NCBI GenBank assembly: GCA_021775875.1
Contig: JAJFHA010000028.1
Span: forward strand, 1-64,000
Length of the DNA: 64,000 nucleotides
DNA from: Hyphomicrobiales bacterium
Lineage (GTDB): Bacteria; Pseudomonadota; Alphaproteobacteria; Rhizobiales; NORP267
Direction of reading: 5' to 3'
The notes beneath the pieces are model-generated. The model was not told where the DNA came from, searched no databases, and saw only the letters and a program-made list of their open reading frames with translations. A program made the translations under genes and the position numbers. Below are positions 1 to 9,238 of this stretch, piece after piece. Within the stretch, counting starts at the first letter, position 1, and each line of letters opens with the position of its first letter.

Positions 1-1067
1 TTGATTGGGGCTTCGCTGAAGCTCTTGCATTTGGCTCGTTACTGAAAAGTGGCCGTACCATTCGAATTACCGGCCAAGATGTTGAACGTGGTACCTTTTC
101 ACACCGCCATGCGGTATTGCATGGAACTCAAACCAATCAAACTTTTACTCCATTAAATCATCTGGAAGAAGGTCAGGCCAAGTTTCATGTTCACAATAGC
201 TTGTTAAGTGAATATGCAGCGCTCGGATTTGAATTTGGATATAGTTCTAAGAAAAGAGATGCCCTTGTAATTTGGGAAGCTCAGTTTGGTGATTTCGTCA
301 ACGGCGCTCAGATTATTATCGATCAGTTTATTTCTTCAAGTGAGGCCAAGTGGGGACAAACAAACTCATTGGTTCTTAATCTCCCTCATGGCTATGAAGG
401 TCAGGGACCGGAACATTCTTCCGCCCGGCTGGAGCGATATTTGCAGGCTTGTGCGGATGATAATATGCAGGTTGCCTATTGCACGTCGCCAGCCAATTAT
501 TTCCATATCCTGCGGCGGCAATTGAAACGGGAATTCCGCAAACCCCTGATTCTGATGACGCCGAAATCGATGTTACGCAACAAGCGGGCGACGTCGCGGC
601 TGGAAGAATTCGGCCCTGATAGCACCTTCCACAGAGTGTTGTGGGATGACGCCCAGGCATTGCCTGACCAAAAAATTAAACTGGTCAAGGATGAGAAAAT
701 CCGGCGGGTGATTTTATGCTCAGGCAAAGTGTATTTCGATCTCTATGAAGAGCGCGAGAAACTTGGCATCGACGATATTTATCTGATGCGGGTCGAACAA
801 TTATTCCCGTTCCCGATGAAAGCACTGGTCGGTGAGCTATCCCGCTTCGCTGACGCTGAGATGGTGTGGTGTCAGGAAGAGCCCAAAAATATGGGCGCAT
901 GGGCATTTATCCAGGATTATATGGAATGGGTGCTCAACCAGATTGGCGCCAAAAGCACACGGCTTCGCTATACCGGGCGTCATGCCTCGGCCTCAACGGC
1001 ATCAGGCTTGATGAGCCGGCATGTGAGAGAACTTGAAACATTCCTGGCGGATGCGCTTGGGGATTAA
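1..1067 (+). CDS. sucA: 2-oxoglutarate dehydrogenase E1 component, C-terminal part (cut by window edge)
   Basis: This is the thiamine-diphosphate E1 subunit of the 2-oxoglutarate dehydrogenase complex, which decarboxylates 2-oxoglutarate and passes the succinyl group to SucB. The listed ORF begins at an internal Met. The frame is open back to base 3, reading DWGFAEALAFGSLLKSG and then HRHAVLHGTQ, the pyrimidine-binding domain of E1. Further on SPANYFHILRRQ and KPLILMTPKSMLRNK are typical of the C-terminal domain. About 354 residues are visible of a protein that usually has 930-1000, so the start lies outside the window. sucB follows after 33 bp, the normal TCA operon order. Confidence 0.96.
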   Translation, partial: DWGFAEALAFGSLLKSGRTIRITGQDVERGTFSHRHAVLHGTQTNQTFTPLNHLEEGQAKFHVHNSLLSEYAALGFEFGYSSKKRDALVIWEAQFGDFVNGAQIIIDQFISSSEAKWGQTNSLVLNLPHGYEGQGPEHSSARLERYLQACADDNMQVAYCTSPANYFHILRRQLKREFRKPLILMTPKSMLRNKRATSRLEEFGPDSTFHRVLWDDAQALPDQKIKLVKDEKIRRVILCSGKVYFDLYEEREKLGIDDIYLMRVEQLFPFPMKALVGELSRFADAEMVWCQEEPKNMGAWAFIQDYMEWVLNQIGAKSTRLRYTGRHASASTASGLMSRHVRELETFLADALGD

Positions 1068-1100
1068 TTGCGGTGAATATTTCAATGAGGATTAAAACCA

Positions 1101-2306
1101 ATGGCAGCTGAAATCCGGGTACCAACTCTCGGCGAATCGGTCACGGAAGCAACCATCGGGCAATGGTTCAAGAAACCCGGCGATGCGATCGCGGTGGATG
1201 AACCTTTGGTTGAACTCGAAACCGACAAGGTGACGGTCGAAGTACCTGCACCAAGTGCCGGGGTCATGGGCGAGATTCTTGTTGCTGAAGGTGAGACCGT
1301 TGAAGTCGGGTCCCTGCTTGGAAATTTTGAAGCGGGTGCCAGCGGTGGCACTGTGCCTGCGGCAGAAAAACCGGCGGAAGCTGCGCCAACCCCGGTGACT
1401 CCGGCCAACGGGCAAACGGGCGGTATGCCAGCCTCTCCGGCAGCGGCGCGGGTCATGACAGAAGAAGGTGTTGATCCGGCATCCGTTGCAGGGTCCGGCA
1501 AGCGCGGCCAGGTCCTGAAAGAAGACGTCATGAAGGCGCTGGAAAGTGCCACTTCAGCGGCCCCGGCTCCGGCGGCTGCCAGAGCGCCGATTAGTCAGGA
1601 TGATGAGGTGCGCGAAGAGCGGGTGCGGATGACCAAGCTGCGCCAGACTATTGCGCGCCGCCTCAAGGACGCACAAAACACCGCCGCCATGCTGACCACG
1701 TTCAACGAGGTTGACATGACCGAGGTGATGGCGCTGCGGTCTCGCTATAAAGAAATGTTTCAGGAAAAGCACGGCGTCAAACTCGGTTTCATGGGCTTGT
1801 TCGTCAAGGCGTGTGTAACCGCGCTCAAGGATGTTCCGGCGGTTAATGCTGAAATTGACGGCACCGATCTGGTCTACAAAAATTATTGCCATATCGGCGT
1901 AGCGGTCGGCACCGACAAGGGGTTGGTGGTGCCGGTTGTGCGCGACGCGGACGCTATGGGCATTGCTGAAATTGAAAAGGCGATTGGCGCACTTGGTAAA
2001 AAGGCCCGCGACGGCAAGCTGGCGCTCGCCGACATGATGGGCGGTACTTTCACCATTTCAAATGGCGGCGTTTATGGCTCGCTGATGTCGACCCCGATCC
2101 TGAATGCGCCTCAATCAGGTATTCTCGGAATGCACAAAATCCAGCAGCGCCCTGTGGCGATTGACGGCGAGATTGTTATCCGCCCGATGATGTATCTGGC
2201 ATTGTCCTACGATCACCGGGTTGTTGATGGCGAAGGCGCTGTGACCTTCCTGGTCCGGGTCAAGGAAGCGTTGGAAGATCCACAACGGCTCGTGCTGGAT
2301 CTCTAA
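1101..2306 (+). CDS. sucB: Dihydrolipoyllysine-residue succinyltransferase (E2 of 2-oxoglutarate dehydrogenase)
   Basis: E2 core of the 2-oxoglutarate dehydrogenase complex, moving the succinyl group from the lipoyl arm to CoA. One lipoyl domain lies at residues 2-75, with the lipoylated Lys43 in ETDKVTVEV. An Ala/Pro-rich linker follows, then a peripheral-subunit-binding domain near 115-150 ([12 protein letters not shown]...[11 protein letters not shown]). The catalytic acyltransferase domain ends with [12 protein letters not shown], where His372 and Asp376 are the expected catalytic pair. At 401 residues the length is normal for alphaproteobacterial E2o. It sits between sucA and a LysE-type gene, with lpd downstream. 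Confidence 0.97.
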   Translation: MAAEIRVPTLGESVTEATIGQWFKKPGDAIAVDEPLVELETDKVTVEVPAPSAGVMGEILVAEGETVEVGSLLGNFEAGASGGTVPAAEKPAEAAPTPVTPANGQTGGMPASPAAARVMTEEGVDPASVAGSGKRGQVLKEDVMKALESATSAAPAPAAARAPISQDDEVREERVRMTKLRQTIARRLKDAQNTAAMLTTFNEVDMTEVMALRSRYKEMFQEKHGVKLGFMGLFVKACVTALKDVPAVNAEIDGTDLVYKNYCHIGVAVGTDKGLVVPVVRDADAMGIAEIEKAIGALGKKARDGKLALADMMGGTFTISNGGVYGSLMSTPILNAPQSGILGMHKIQQRPVAIDGEIVIRPMMYLALSYDHRVVDGEGAVTFLVRVKEALEDPQRLVLDL

Positions 2307-2318
2307 TAGGGGCGAAGA

Positions 2319-2933
2319 ATGAGCATTGAGTTTTTAGTGACGGCGTTGATTGTGGTTCTTATTCCGGGAACAGGCGTTGTCTATACCGTCGCCACCGGAC
2401 TTACACAGGGCCGCCGTGAAAGTATTGCGGCTGCATTCGGCTGTACGCTTGGGATCGTTCCGGCCATCTTTGCATCCATCGTCGGGTTGGCGGCCATCCT
2501 TCACACCAGCGCCCTCTTGTTCCAGCTTTTGAAATTTGGTGGTGTGGTTTATCTGCTTTATCTGGCATGGCAGACCTTGAGAGAAACCGGACCCCTGCAA
2601 ATTTCAAACGACGGGCCACGACCGGTCAATCTCTACGCAATTGCCCGGACCGGATGTTTGATTAATGTGTTGAACCCGAAATTGTCAGCTTTCTTTCTGG
2701 CTTTTTTGCCGCAGTTTGTGGACCCAATGGCCGGATCTGTTACAGGGCAAATGGTTTTTATGAGCGGGGTTTTTATGGCCATGACCTTTGCGGTGTTTGT
2801 CGTCTATGGTGCTTTTGCAGCTTTGATTGGCGCGCGCATTTTGCAAAGTGAAACAATATTGAAGTGGATGCGTCGGACCGTTGCGGCGGCGTTTGCAGGA
2901 TTTGGATTGCGTCTGGCGTTAATCGATCGCTAG
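2319..2933 (+). CDS. LysE/RhtB-family amino-acid exporter
   Basis: Small inner-membrane protein of 204 residues with the LysE/RhtB pattern. The N-terminal helix contains PGTGVVYTVATGLTQGRR, close to the family signature PGP(x)...G...G. About six hydrophobic segments are visible, and the motif LNPKLSAFFLAFLPQFV near residue 115 matches the conserved NPK...F..FLPQFV of the family. The family exports amino acids or related metabolites; the substrate here cannot be read from sequence. It starts 12 bp after sucB and ends 46 bp before lpd, so it is probably co-transcribed with the dehydrogenase-complex genes. Confidence 0.85.
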   Translation: MSIEFLVTALIVVLIPGTGVVYTVATGLTQGRRESIAAAFGCTLGIVPAIFASIVGLAAILHTSALLFQLLKFGGVVYLLYLAWQTLRETGPLQISNDGPRPVNLYAIARTGCLINVLNPKLSAFFLAFLPQFVDPMAGSVTGQMVFMSGVFMAMTFAVFVVYGAFAALIGARILQSETILKWMRRTVAAAFAGFGLRLALIDR

Positions 2934-2979
2934 TTCAGAAAAATTGCGGCGCTTTTGACGCCTGCTGATGGAGGCCCTT

Positions 2980-4386
2980 ATGGCAGATACTTATGATCTC
3001 ACAATCATCGGAACCGGACCCGGTGGTTATGTCTGCGCGATCCGCGCTGCCCAATTGGGCATGAAGGTGGCGGTTGTTGAAAAGCGCGAACATCACGGTG
3101 GCACCTGCCTGAATGTTGGCTGTATTCCATCCAAAGCGCTGTTGCATGCGTCTGAAATGTTTGAAGAAGCCGGGCATGATTTCGCGGCGCTTGGCATCAA
3201 GGTCGGCACGCCGAAACTTGATTTGAAAGCGATGATGAACCACCGCCAGGAAACGGTGGACGCCAACACGCAGGGCGTCGCGTTCCTGTTCAAGAAAAAC
3301 AAAATCACACCGATCCACGGCACCGGCAAAATCGCTGGTCCCGGCAAAGTTGAAGTGGCGCTTGCTGATGGCGGGTCTGAGACGATTGAGACCAAAAATA
3401 TTGTGATCGCGACCGGCTCCGATGTGGCTCAGTTGCCGGGCATCGAAATTGACGAAAAAACGATCCTGTCATCAACCGGCGCACTTGAACTTGGCAAGGT
3501 GCCTGAAACCCTCGTTGTGGTTGGTGCCGGGGTGATAGGGCTTGAACTTGGTTCGGTGTGGCGTCGGCTTGGATCAAAAGTAATCGTGGTCGAATTTCTT
3601 GATCGCATCCTGCCAGGCATGGATGCCGAGACCGCAAAAACATTTATGCGGTCGCAGAAAAAACAGGGCATGGAATTCAAGCTTGGCAAAAAAGTCACCG
3701 GTGCCACCAAAAAAGGCAAGGGACTGGAAATTTCCGTTGAACCTGCTGCAGGTGGTGATGCGGAGACAATTTCCGCCGATGCGATGTTGGTGGCGATCGG
3801 GCGCATTCCTTATACCACCGGGCTCGGACTTGAAGAGGCCGGGGTGGAGCTGGATGAGCGCAAGCGCGTCAAAATCGACAATCACTACGCTACCAATGTG
3901 GCCGGGATTTATGCCATCGGCGATGTGGTGGTGGGTCCGATGCTGGCCCATAAAGCCGAAGATGAAGGCATGGCGCTGGCTGAATTGCTGGTGGGCAAGG
4001 CAGGCCATGTAAATTACGATGTGATCCCCGGCGTTGTTTACACCATGCCGGAAGTGGCGGTTGTCGGCAAAACCGAAGAAGAATTAAAAGATGCGGGCAT
4101 CGCCTATAAGGTTGGCAAATTTCCGCTTACCGCCAATGGTCGGGCGCGTGCCATGCGCAAGACAGATGGCCAGATCAAAATCCTGGCCGATGCCAAGACC
4201 GATCGGGTGCTTGGCGTCCACATGATAGGCGCTTCAGTTGGTGAGATGATCCACGAAGTAGCTGTCCTGATGGAATTTGGCGGGTCGGCGGAAGATCTGG
4301 TTAGAACCTGCCACGCCCATCCGACCATGTCGGAAGCCGTGCGCGAAGCTGCGATGGCGGTCGATAAACGCACGATCCATATGTAA
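2980..4386 (+). CDS. lpd: Dihydrolipoyl dehydrogenase (E3)
   Basis: FAD-dependent E3 subunit that reoxidises the dihydrolipoyl arms of SucB with NAD+. The start at 2980 ([11 protein letters not shown]) is preferred over the ORF-track start at 2968 because GGAGG lies 5 bp upstream of it. FAD-binding GTGPGG lies at residues 11-16. The redox disulfide [13 protein letters not shown] has Cys43 and Cys48. The NAD-binding motif [10 protein letters not shown] is in the middle, and the C-terminal HAHPTMSE carries the catalytic His447-Glu452 dyad. 468 residues is standard. It closes the suc operon. Confidence 0.96.
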   Translation: MADTYDLTIIGTGPGGYVCAIRAAQLGMKVAVVEKREHHGGTCLNVGCIPSKALLHASEMFEEAGHDFAALGIKVGTPKLDLKAMMNHRQETVDANTQGVAFLFKKNKITPIHGTGKIAGPGKVEVALADGGSETIETKNIVIATGSDVAQLPGIEIDEKTILSSTGALELGKVPETLVVVGAGVIGLELGSVWRRLGSKVIVVEFLDRILPGMDAETAKTFMRSQKKQGMEFKLGKKVTGATKKGKGLEISVEPAAGGDAETISADAMLVAIGRIPYTTGLGLEEAGVELDERKRVKIDNHYATNVAGIYAIGDVVVGPMLAHKAEDEGMALAELLVGKAGHVNYDVIPGVVYTMPEVAVVGKTEEELKDAGIAYKVGKFPLTANGRARAMRKTDGQIKILADAKTDRVLGVHMIGASVGEMIHEVAVLMEFGGSAEDLVRTCHAHPTMSEAVREAAMAVDKRTIHM

Positions 4387-4411
4387 GGCGCAAAACGCCG
4401 CACTTCCTGAA

Positions 4412-4455
4412 CTGTTTCTGCTATCCAGCAGAAACAGACGGCCACAATCGTGGCC
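4412..4455. terminator. Two hairpins between convergent lpd and xerC
   Basis: CTGTTTCTGCT-ATCC-AGCAGAAACAG (4412-4437) is a perfect 11-bp stem with a 4-nt loop. GGCCAC-AATC-GTGGCC (4440-4455) is a second perfect stem 3 bp away. They lie between the stop of lpd and the stop of xerC on the opposite strand. No clear U-tract follows on either strand, so this is a terminator-like or RNA-stabilising element rather than a certain intrinsic terminator. Confidence 0.5.
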
Positions 4456-4484
4456 CGGCGCTGATACGCCGCGAGCGAATTAAA

Positions 4485-5441
4485 TCACGCGCGTGGATGG
4501 GCCTTTTCGTAAACCGCCATAATCCGGTCCTGATCAACTTCGGTATAGATCTGGGTTGTGGACAGGCTGGCATGGCCCAGCAATTCCTGGATGGTGCGCA
4601 GATCACCGCCACCGCTCAACAGGTGAGTGGCGAAAGAATGGCGCAGGGCATGGGGCGTTGCGCTATCCGGCAGGCCCAATGCGCCCCGCAGCCGCTCGAT
4701 TGCCAACTGGATGATACGGGCGTTAAGGCGACCGCCTTTGACCCCGATAAACAAAGGCTCCCCCGGTTCAAGCGGCCAGGGTGCCAGTTTCAAATAATCA
4801 TCGATGGCTTGAATGACGTTTGGCAAAATCGGTACCAAACGGGTTTTGCCGCCCTTGCCGGTGATCCGTAAAACATGATCCCGCCTTGCCGTTTTGGCGT
4901 CCTCAAAATTGAGCGACAGGGCTTCGGAAATACGAAGGCCGCTGCCATACAGCAATCCGATGACTGCGGTATCGCGTGCCGCGACCCAGGGTTCCGCCGC
5001 TTGTCCCTTATGGGTGTCGAGCGATGCTAGCGTGCAGGCTTTTTCCGGGGTCAGGGGTTTGGGGACGCCGTGGGCTATTTTTGGCGCACGGAGCGCAGAA
5101 ATAGCGGCGCTGTCTGCCAGATTTCGGCGTTCCAGAAACCGGTAAAACGAGCGGATCGAAGAAAGGTTTCTAGCCAGGCTCCGGCTGGAGGTTCCGGCAC
5201 GTCGCCGGTTGGCGAGCCATGAGCGGAAATCCACCGGGCGTAAGTTGGCGATATCCTTGAGCGAAGCCGGGCCACCCAGATGATCGGCCATGATGTTGAG
5301 AAATTGTGACAGGTCGCGGCGATAGGCAACAAGGGTGGCGTCGGCGAGGCGTTTAATCTGGGTCAGCGACCGGAGCCAGTCTTCACCAGCCTGCACCAGA
5401 TCGGGCATTCCACAGAATTCTTTTTCTCGTTGGTCTGCCAT
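4485..5441 (-). CDS. xerC: Site-specific tyrosine recombinase XerC
   Basis: Tyrosine recombinase acting at dif with XerD to resolve chromosome dimers. An N-terminal SAM-like core-binding domain spans about residues 15-110 and a catalytic domain about 130-310. All catalytic residues are visible: Arg170 (GSGLRISEAL), Lys196 (TGKGGKTR), His264 and Arg267 (PHALRHSFATH), His290 (LLGHAS) and Tyr299 (TQIYTEV). 318 residues is the usual size. It lies 7 bp downstream of the transaldolase gene on the same strand. No phage-type genes surround it and the position next to priA/lpd fits a housekeeping XerC rather than a mobile integrase. Confidence 0.93.
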   Translation of the reverse strand: MADQREKEFCGMPDLVQAGEDWLRSLTQIKRLADATLVAYRRDLSQFLNIMADHLGGPASLKDIANLRPVDFRSWLANRRRAGTSSRSLARNLSSIRSFYRFLERRNLADSAAISALRAPKIAHGVPKPLTPEKACTLASLDTHKGQAAEPWVAARDTAVIGLLYGSGLRISEALSLNFEDAKTARRDHVLRITGKGGKTRLVPILPNVIQAIDDYLKLAPWPLEPGEPLFIGVKGGRLNARIIQLAIERLRGALGLPDSATPHALRHSFATHLLSGGGDLRTIQELLGHASLSTTQIYTEVDQDRIMAVYEKAHPRA

Positions 5442-5448
5442 TCAGCCT

Positions 5449-6105
5449 CTATAAAATCGATTGCCCGGTCTTTGCCCAATCCTGCAGGAAGGCTTCCAGA
5501 CCCTTGTCGGTCAGGGGATGCCTGACCAGACCCTTGATCACGTCAGGCGGGATGGTTGCCACATCAGCGCCAGCGATTGCCGCCATCCGCACATGGTTGG
5601 CACCGCGCACGGAGGCCGCAAGGATTTCGGTTTTGAGGCCTGGGTAATTGTCATAGATTACCCGGATATCATGGATAAGTTCCATGCCATCAAGTGCGAT
5701 ATCATCAAGACGCCCGATAAACGGAGAGATGAAGGTCGCGCCTGCTTTTGCAGCCAGTAAAGCCTGATTGGCACTAAAGCACAGGGTCACGTTGACCATT
5801 GTATCTTCCGCCGCAAGGGTTTTGCAGGCAATTAATCCGTCCCAGGTGAGGGGAACTTTAATTGCAACATTGGATGCGATTTTTGCGAGTTCACGGCCTT
5901 CGGCGATCATCTGGTTGGCTTCGGTCGCAGCTACCTCGGCGCTGACCGGGCCATCCACGATTTTACAAATTTCGGCGATGACTTCCTTGAAGTCCCGGCC
6001 CGATTTGGCAATGATCGAGGGGTTGGTTGTGACACCATCGACCAGACCTGTCGGGACAAGCTCATCAATCGCGGCAATGTCTGCGGTATCGGCAAAAAAT
6101 TTCAT
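5449..6105 (-). CDS. Small transaldolase / fructose-6-phosphate aldolase family
   Basis: 218-residue TIM-barrel class I aldolase of the small transaldolase (FSA-like, subfamily 3B) type. The N-terminus [13 protein letters not shown] and the strand GVTTNPSII are diagnostic. Schiff-base Lys83 sits in [12 protein letters not shown]. Members either transfer dihydroxyacetone units in the pentose-phosphate pathway or cleave fructose 6-phosphate. The sequence alone does not decide, though many alphaproteobacterial genes of this length are annotated as transaldolase (tal). It is co-oriented with xerC and divergent from priA. Confidence 0.88.
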   Translation of the reverse strand: MKFFADTADIAAIDELVPTGLVDGVTTNPSIIAKSGRDFKEVIAEICKIVDGPVSAEVAATEANQMIAEGRELAKIASNVAIKVPLTWDGLIACKTLAAEDTMVNVTLCFSANQALLAAKAGATFISPFIGRLDDIALDGMELIHDIRVIYDNYPGLKTEILAASVRGANHVRMAAIAGADVATIPPDVIKGLVRHPLTDKGLEAFLQDWAKTGQSIL

Positions 6106-6206
6106 GGCAAAATCCCGGTTTTTTCATTCGTTCAATCAGAACGGTTGCCTATTGAAGCTATCTCACGCAATCCTTCCAATTCGATTAAAGACTGATTGGC
6201 CAAATC

Positions 6207-8420
6207 ATGCCTGAAAGCAAGCCCCCGGGAACAGAGATATTCGTCTCGGTCCTCCTGCCGCTCGCGGTGGAAGGGGCTTATTCCTATTTGTTGAACGCAG
6301 AAACCGGCAATTTGGCGCGAGGTAATTTCGTCCAGGTGCCGCTTGGAACGCGCGAATATGTGGGCGTGGTGTGGGATGCATCAGCGCCGCGACCAGATGT
6401 TGTGTCCGCAAAACTACGCGCCATAAAGACACGCCTCGACGTCCCGCCGCTGCCTTTGGCACAACTGGATTTTCTCGATGCTGTAGCGCGTTACAATCTG
6501 GCGCAGCCCGGTATGATTTTGCGCATGATGCTGTCGGTCGAGGAGGCGCTATATCCAGCACCACCGCGCAAAGGTGTGCAGCTTGGTTCGGTGACAGCTG
6601 ACAATTTACCTGAAGCGTTTCGGTTGACGGCTGCCCGTTCGCGCGTATTGGCGGCGGCTGAAGGTGGCCTTGGCTGGAACAAGGCGGCGTTGGCCAGCGA
6701 AGCCGGGGTTAGTGTTGGCGTCATTGACGGACTGGTATCAGCCGGGTTGCTGGAAGATGTTGACCTGCCGGTCGGGACCAATGTCCCGGCACCGGACCCG
6801 GCGCATCATAAGGTGGATTTGACTGCGGCGCAGGCGGAAGCAGCCGCCAAACTGCGCACCGCGATTGGTGCCGGATATTCTGCAACCCTGATCGACGGCG
6901 TGACGGGCTCGGGCAAAACGGAAGTTTATTTTGAAGCCATTGCAACTATTCTCGAAGCTGGCCAACAGGCGCTGGTGTTATTGCCGGAAATTGCCCTGAC
7001 TGCGCAATTTCTGAACCGGTTCGAAAAACGGTTCGGGGTGAAGCCAACCGAATGGCATAGCGATCTGACGCCCGCGACCCGGCGCGATATCTGGCGCAAC
7101 GTCCATCGCGGCGAAGTGCGCGTTGTGGTTGGTGCGCGCTCGGCTCTGTTTCTGCCCTTTGCTGAACTTGGCCTGATCATCGTCGATGAAGAGCATGATC
7201 CGGCTTACAAACAGGTCGACCGCGTGTCCTACCACGCTCGTGATATGGCCGTGCTCAGGGGTTTTTTGGGCAAATTCCCGATTGTGCTGGCGTCTGCCAC
7301 GCCGTCGATAGAAACCCGGGTTAATGTAGATCGGGGCAAATATGCCAGTGTCCATTTGCCGAGCCGGTTTGGCGGTCAGCCATTTCCGGATATACGGCTC
7401 ATTGATTTGCGTGAAAATCCGCCGGAGCGGGGCCAATGGATTGCGCCGCCATTGGTGGAAGCGATGACAAAGGTGCTGGCGGCGGGTCGGCAATCTTTGT
7501 TGTTTTTGAACAGGCGTGGTTACGCACCTCTGACACTTTGTCGCAAATGTGGCCACAGGTTTGTCTGTCCGGATTGTTCAAGCTGGCTGGTCGCTCACCG
7601 GTTCCAAAAAAAATTGCAATGCCATCATTGCGGCCTGACGATCCCTGAACCCCGGCTTTGCCCGTCATGCGACCATGAAGATACGCTGGTTGCCTGTGGG
7701 CCGGGGGTTGAGCGAATCATGGAAGAAGTGACGCAGAGATTTCCGGACGCACGCACAATTATCCTCTCCAGCGATCTGGTGGGGAGCGCTGCTGATATGC
7801 GCGAAAAATTTGAAGGTATCGCAAATGGCGCTTTCGACATCATTGTCGGGACCCAGTTGATCGCCAAGGGGCATCATTTCCCGAACCTGAACCTTGTTGG
7901 TGTCATCGACGCTGATCTTGGTCTTGGTCATGGGGATTTGCGCGCCAGTGAGCGAACCTTTCAATTATTGCACCAGGTTGTCGGGCGGGCCGGGCGCGAG
8001 TCTGAGCCTGGAATTGGCTATCTCCAGACCCATATGACCGAGCATCCGGTTATGCAGGCGCTGGCGGCTGGCGACGGGGACGGGTTCTATGCCCAGGAAA
8101 TTTCAGCCCGGGAACGCACTGCCATGCCCCCATTTGGGCGGTTGGCGGGGTTATTGCTGACGGGGCGCGAGCGATACCAGGTTGAAGATCAGGCACGACG
8201 TCTGGCCGCGACCGCGCCGCGCCAGGACGGTGTGCGGGTTTTGGGGCCGGCCGAAGCGCCGATCGGGATGGTGCGCGGCCGCCACAGATTCAGGCTTTTG
8301 GTCAAGGCGCGACTGGATTTTGACCTGCAAACTTATTTGCGGCATTGGTTCTCTGTATGCGGGCCGATGCGGGGCGGTGTGAGGCTTTCGGTCGATGTTG
8401 ATCCACAAAGTTTTCTTTGA
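6207..8420 (+). CDS. priA: Primosomal replication-restart helicase PriA
   Basis: Superfamily 2 3'-to-5' helicase that reloads the replisome at stalled forks. 737 residues: an N-terminal DNA-binding domain, Walker A GVTGSGKTEVY near residue 230, a DEEH box near 325, and a zinc-binding insertion around 443-495 with four CxxC pairs (LCRKCG, CPDC, CHHCG, CPSC). A helicase motif VVGRAGR is present further on. It diverges from the transaldolase gene, and its stop is followed by a 257-bp leader before atpH. The priA-atpHAGDC order is common in alphaproteobacteria. Confidence 0.95.
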   Translation: MPESKPPGTEIFVSVLLPLAVEGAYSYLLNAETGNLARGNFVQVPLGTREYVGVVWDASAPRPDVVSAKLRAIKTRLDVPPLPLAQLDFLDAVARYNLAQPGMILRMMLSVEEALYPAPPRKGVQLGSVTADNLPEAFRLTAARSRVLAAAEGGLGWNKAALASEAGVSVGVIDGLVSAGLLEDVDLPVGTNVPAPDPAHHKVDLTAAQAEAAAKLRTAIGAGYSATLIDGVTGSGKTEVYFEAIATILEAGQQALVLLPEIALTAQFLNRFEKRFGVKPTEWHSDLTPATRRDIWRNVHRGEVRVVVGARSALFLPFAELGLIIVDEEHDPAYKQVDRVSYHARDMAVLRGFLGKFPIVLASATPSIETRVNVDRGKYASVHLPSRFGGQPFPDIRLIDLRENPPERGQWIAPPLVEAMTKVLAAGRQSLLFLNRRGYAPLTLCRKCGHRFVCPDCSSWLVAHRFQKKLQCHHCGLTIPEPRLCPSCDHEDTLVACGPGVERIMEEVTQRFPDARTIILSSDLVGSAADMREKFEGIANGAFDIIVGTQLIAKGHHFPNLNLVGVIDADLGLGHGDLRASERTFQLLHQVVGRAGRESEPGIGYLQTHMTEHPVMQALAAGDGDGFYAQEISARERTAMPPFGRLAGLLLTGRERYQVEDQARRLAATAPRQDGVRVLGPAEAPIGMVRGRHRFRLLVKARLDFDLQTYLRHWFSVCGPMRGGVRLSVDVDPQSFL

Positions 8421-8457
8421 GTAGCCGCTCACAAAATCTGTGCCAATTTTGGCTAAT

Positions 8458-8486
8458 TTCAACCGTTAAAAAATTTCTGGTAAAAT
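8458..8486 (+). promoter_or_regulatory. Candidate promoter for the atp operon leader
   Basis: TTCAAC (8458-8463) and TAAAAT (8481-8486) are separated by 17 bp in the gap between priA and the 25-codon ORF ahead of atpH. The -10 matches the sigma-70 consensus at 5 of 6 positions and the -35 at only 3 of 6. The placement 44 bp before the small ORF is sensible. Promoter identity is inferred. Confidence 0.35.
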
Positions 8487-8529
8487 CGGGTGACTAATCG
8501 GATGACCATGTTGCAAGGAGGGGGGCAAC

Positions 8530-8607
8530 ATGCTAGATGATGCGCGGTTTTCAGGGGCAACTGAATTCAATCATATTTCAGATAGGCCTCGGGATATCCA
8601 AGCCTGA
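8530..8607 (+). CDS. Possible 25-residue leader peptide before atpH
   Basis: An ORF too short for the ORF track, reading MLDDARFSGATEFNHISDRP and ending after RDIQA, 25 residues. It is preceded by an unusually strong Shine-Dalgarno AAGGAGG (8515-8521) with 8-bp spacing, much better than that of atpH itself. Its stop codon falls inside the 3' arm of a hairpin formed by ATCATATTTCAG (8570-8581) and CTGAATATGAT (8604-8614), so ribosome passage would open that structure. No membrane segment or known motif is visible. It may be a regulatory uORF or the strong SD may be fortuitous. Confidence 0.35.
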   Translation: MLDDARFSGATEFNHISDRPRDIQA

Positions 8608-8677
8608 ATATGATAGGGATTGGCAGGACACCGCAACGGTGCTGTAATTGTCCCGGAACGCGTCAGAGGGTATTTTT

Positions 8678-9238
8678 TTGGCTGGTAATCAATCCGAAAT
8701 TTCCGGAATTTCCGGGCGCTATGCCAGCGCTCTGTTTGCGCTTGCGCTTGAAGGCAAGGCTGTCGACAGGGTGTTGAAGGATCTGGAAGGCTTTGGTGCC
8801 ATGCTGGAAGGAAGCGCTGATCTGCAGCGGCTGGTCTCCAGCCCGATATTTTCTGCTGAACAACAGGTTGATGCGATTGCCGTATTGCTGAAAAAAGCCA
8901 AGATCTCCGGGCTGACCGCAAATTTCCTTGGGCTTGTTGCCCGGAACCGCCGGTTGTTTGCAGTTGCCGGCATGATCAAGGCGTTCCAGGGTCTGGTTGC
9001 TGATCATCGCGGTGAGGTGACGGCTGAGGTTACCACTGCTGCCAAATTGACCGCAGCCCAGTTGAAATCGCTCCAGAGCACATTGAATTCCGCTATTGGC
9101 AAGAAAGTGCAAATTGCCCAAGCTGTTGACGCATCGGTTCTTGGTGGCATGGTCGTGAAAGTCGGTAGCCGCATGATCGATACGTCACTGCGTACAAAAC
9201 TCAATACATTGAAAATTGCTATGAAAGAGGTCGGTTGA
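8678..9238 (+). CDS. atpH: ATP synthase F1 subunit delta
   Basis: Delta (OSCP-like) subunit joining the F1 head to the peripheral stalk. The conserved start region [20 protein letters not shown] and the C-terminal [22 protein letters not shown] are the family signatures. The ORF track uses a TTG at 8648. I prefer the TTG at 8678 because CAGAGGG lies 8 bp upstream, giving 186 residues, the usual length. Either choice means a non-ATG start. Its TGA overlaps the atpA ATG by one base (TGATG), so the two are translationally coupled. Confidence 0.93.
   Translation: MAGNQSEISGISGRYASALFALALEGKAVDRVLKDLEGFGAMLEGSADLQRLVSSPIFSAEQQVDAIAVLLKKAKISGLTANFLGLVARNRRLFAVAGMIKAFQGLVADHRGEVTAEVTTAAKLTAAQLKSLQSTLNSAIGKKVQIAQAVDASVLGGMVVKVGSRMIDTSLRTKLNTLKIAMKEVG

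Noticed and set aside
4485-5441. Tyrosine recombinase as a sign of a mobile element
   Set aside because: Full XerC features, housekeeping neighbours and no attachment-site repeats; it is the chromosomal dif recombinase.
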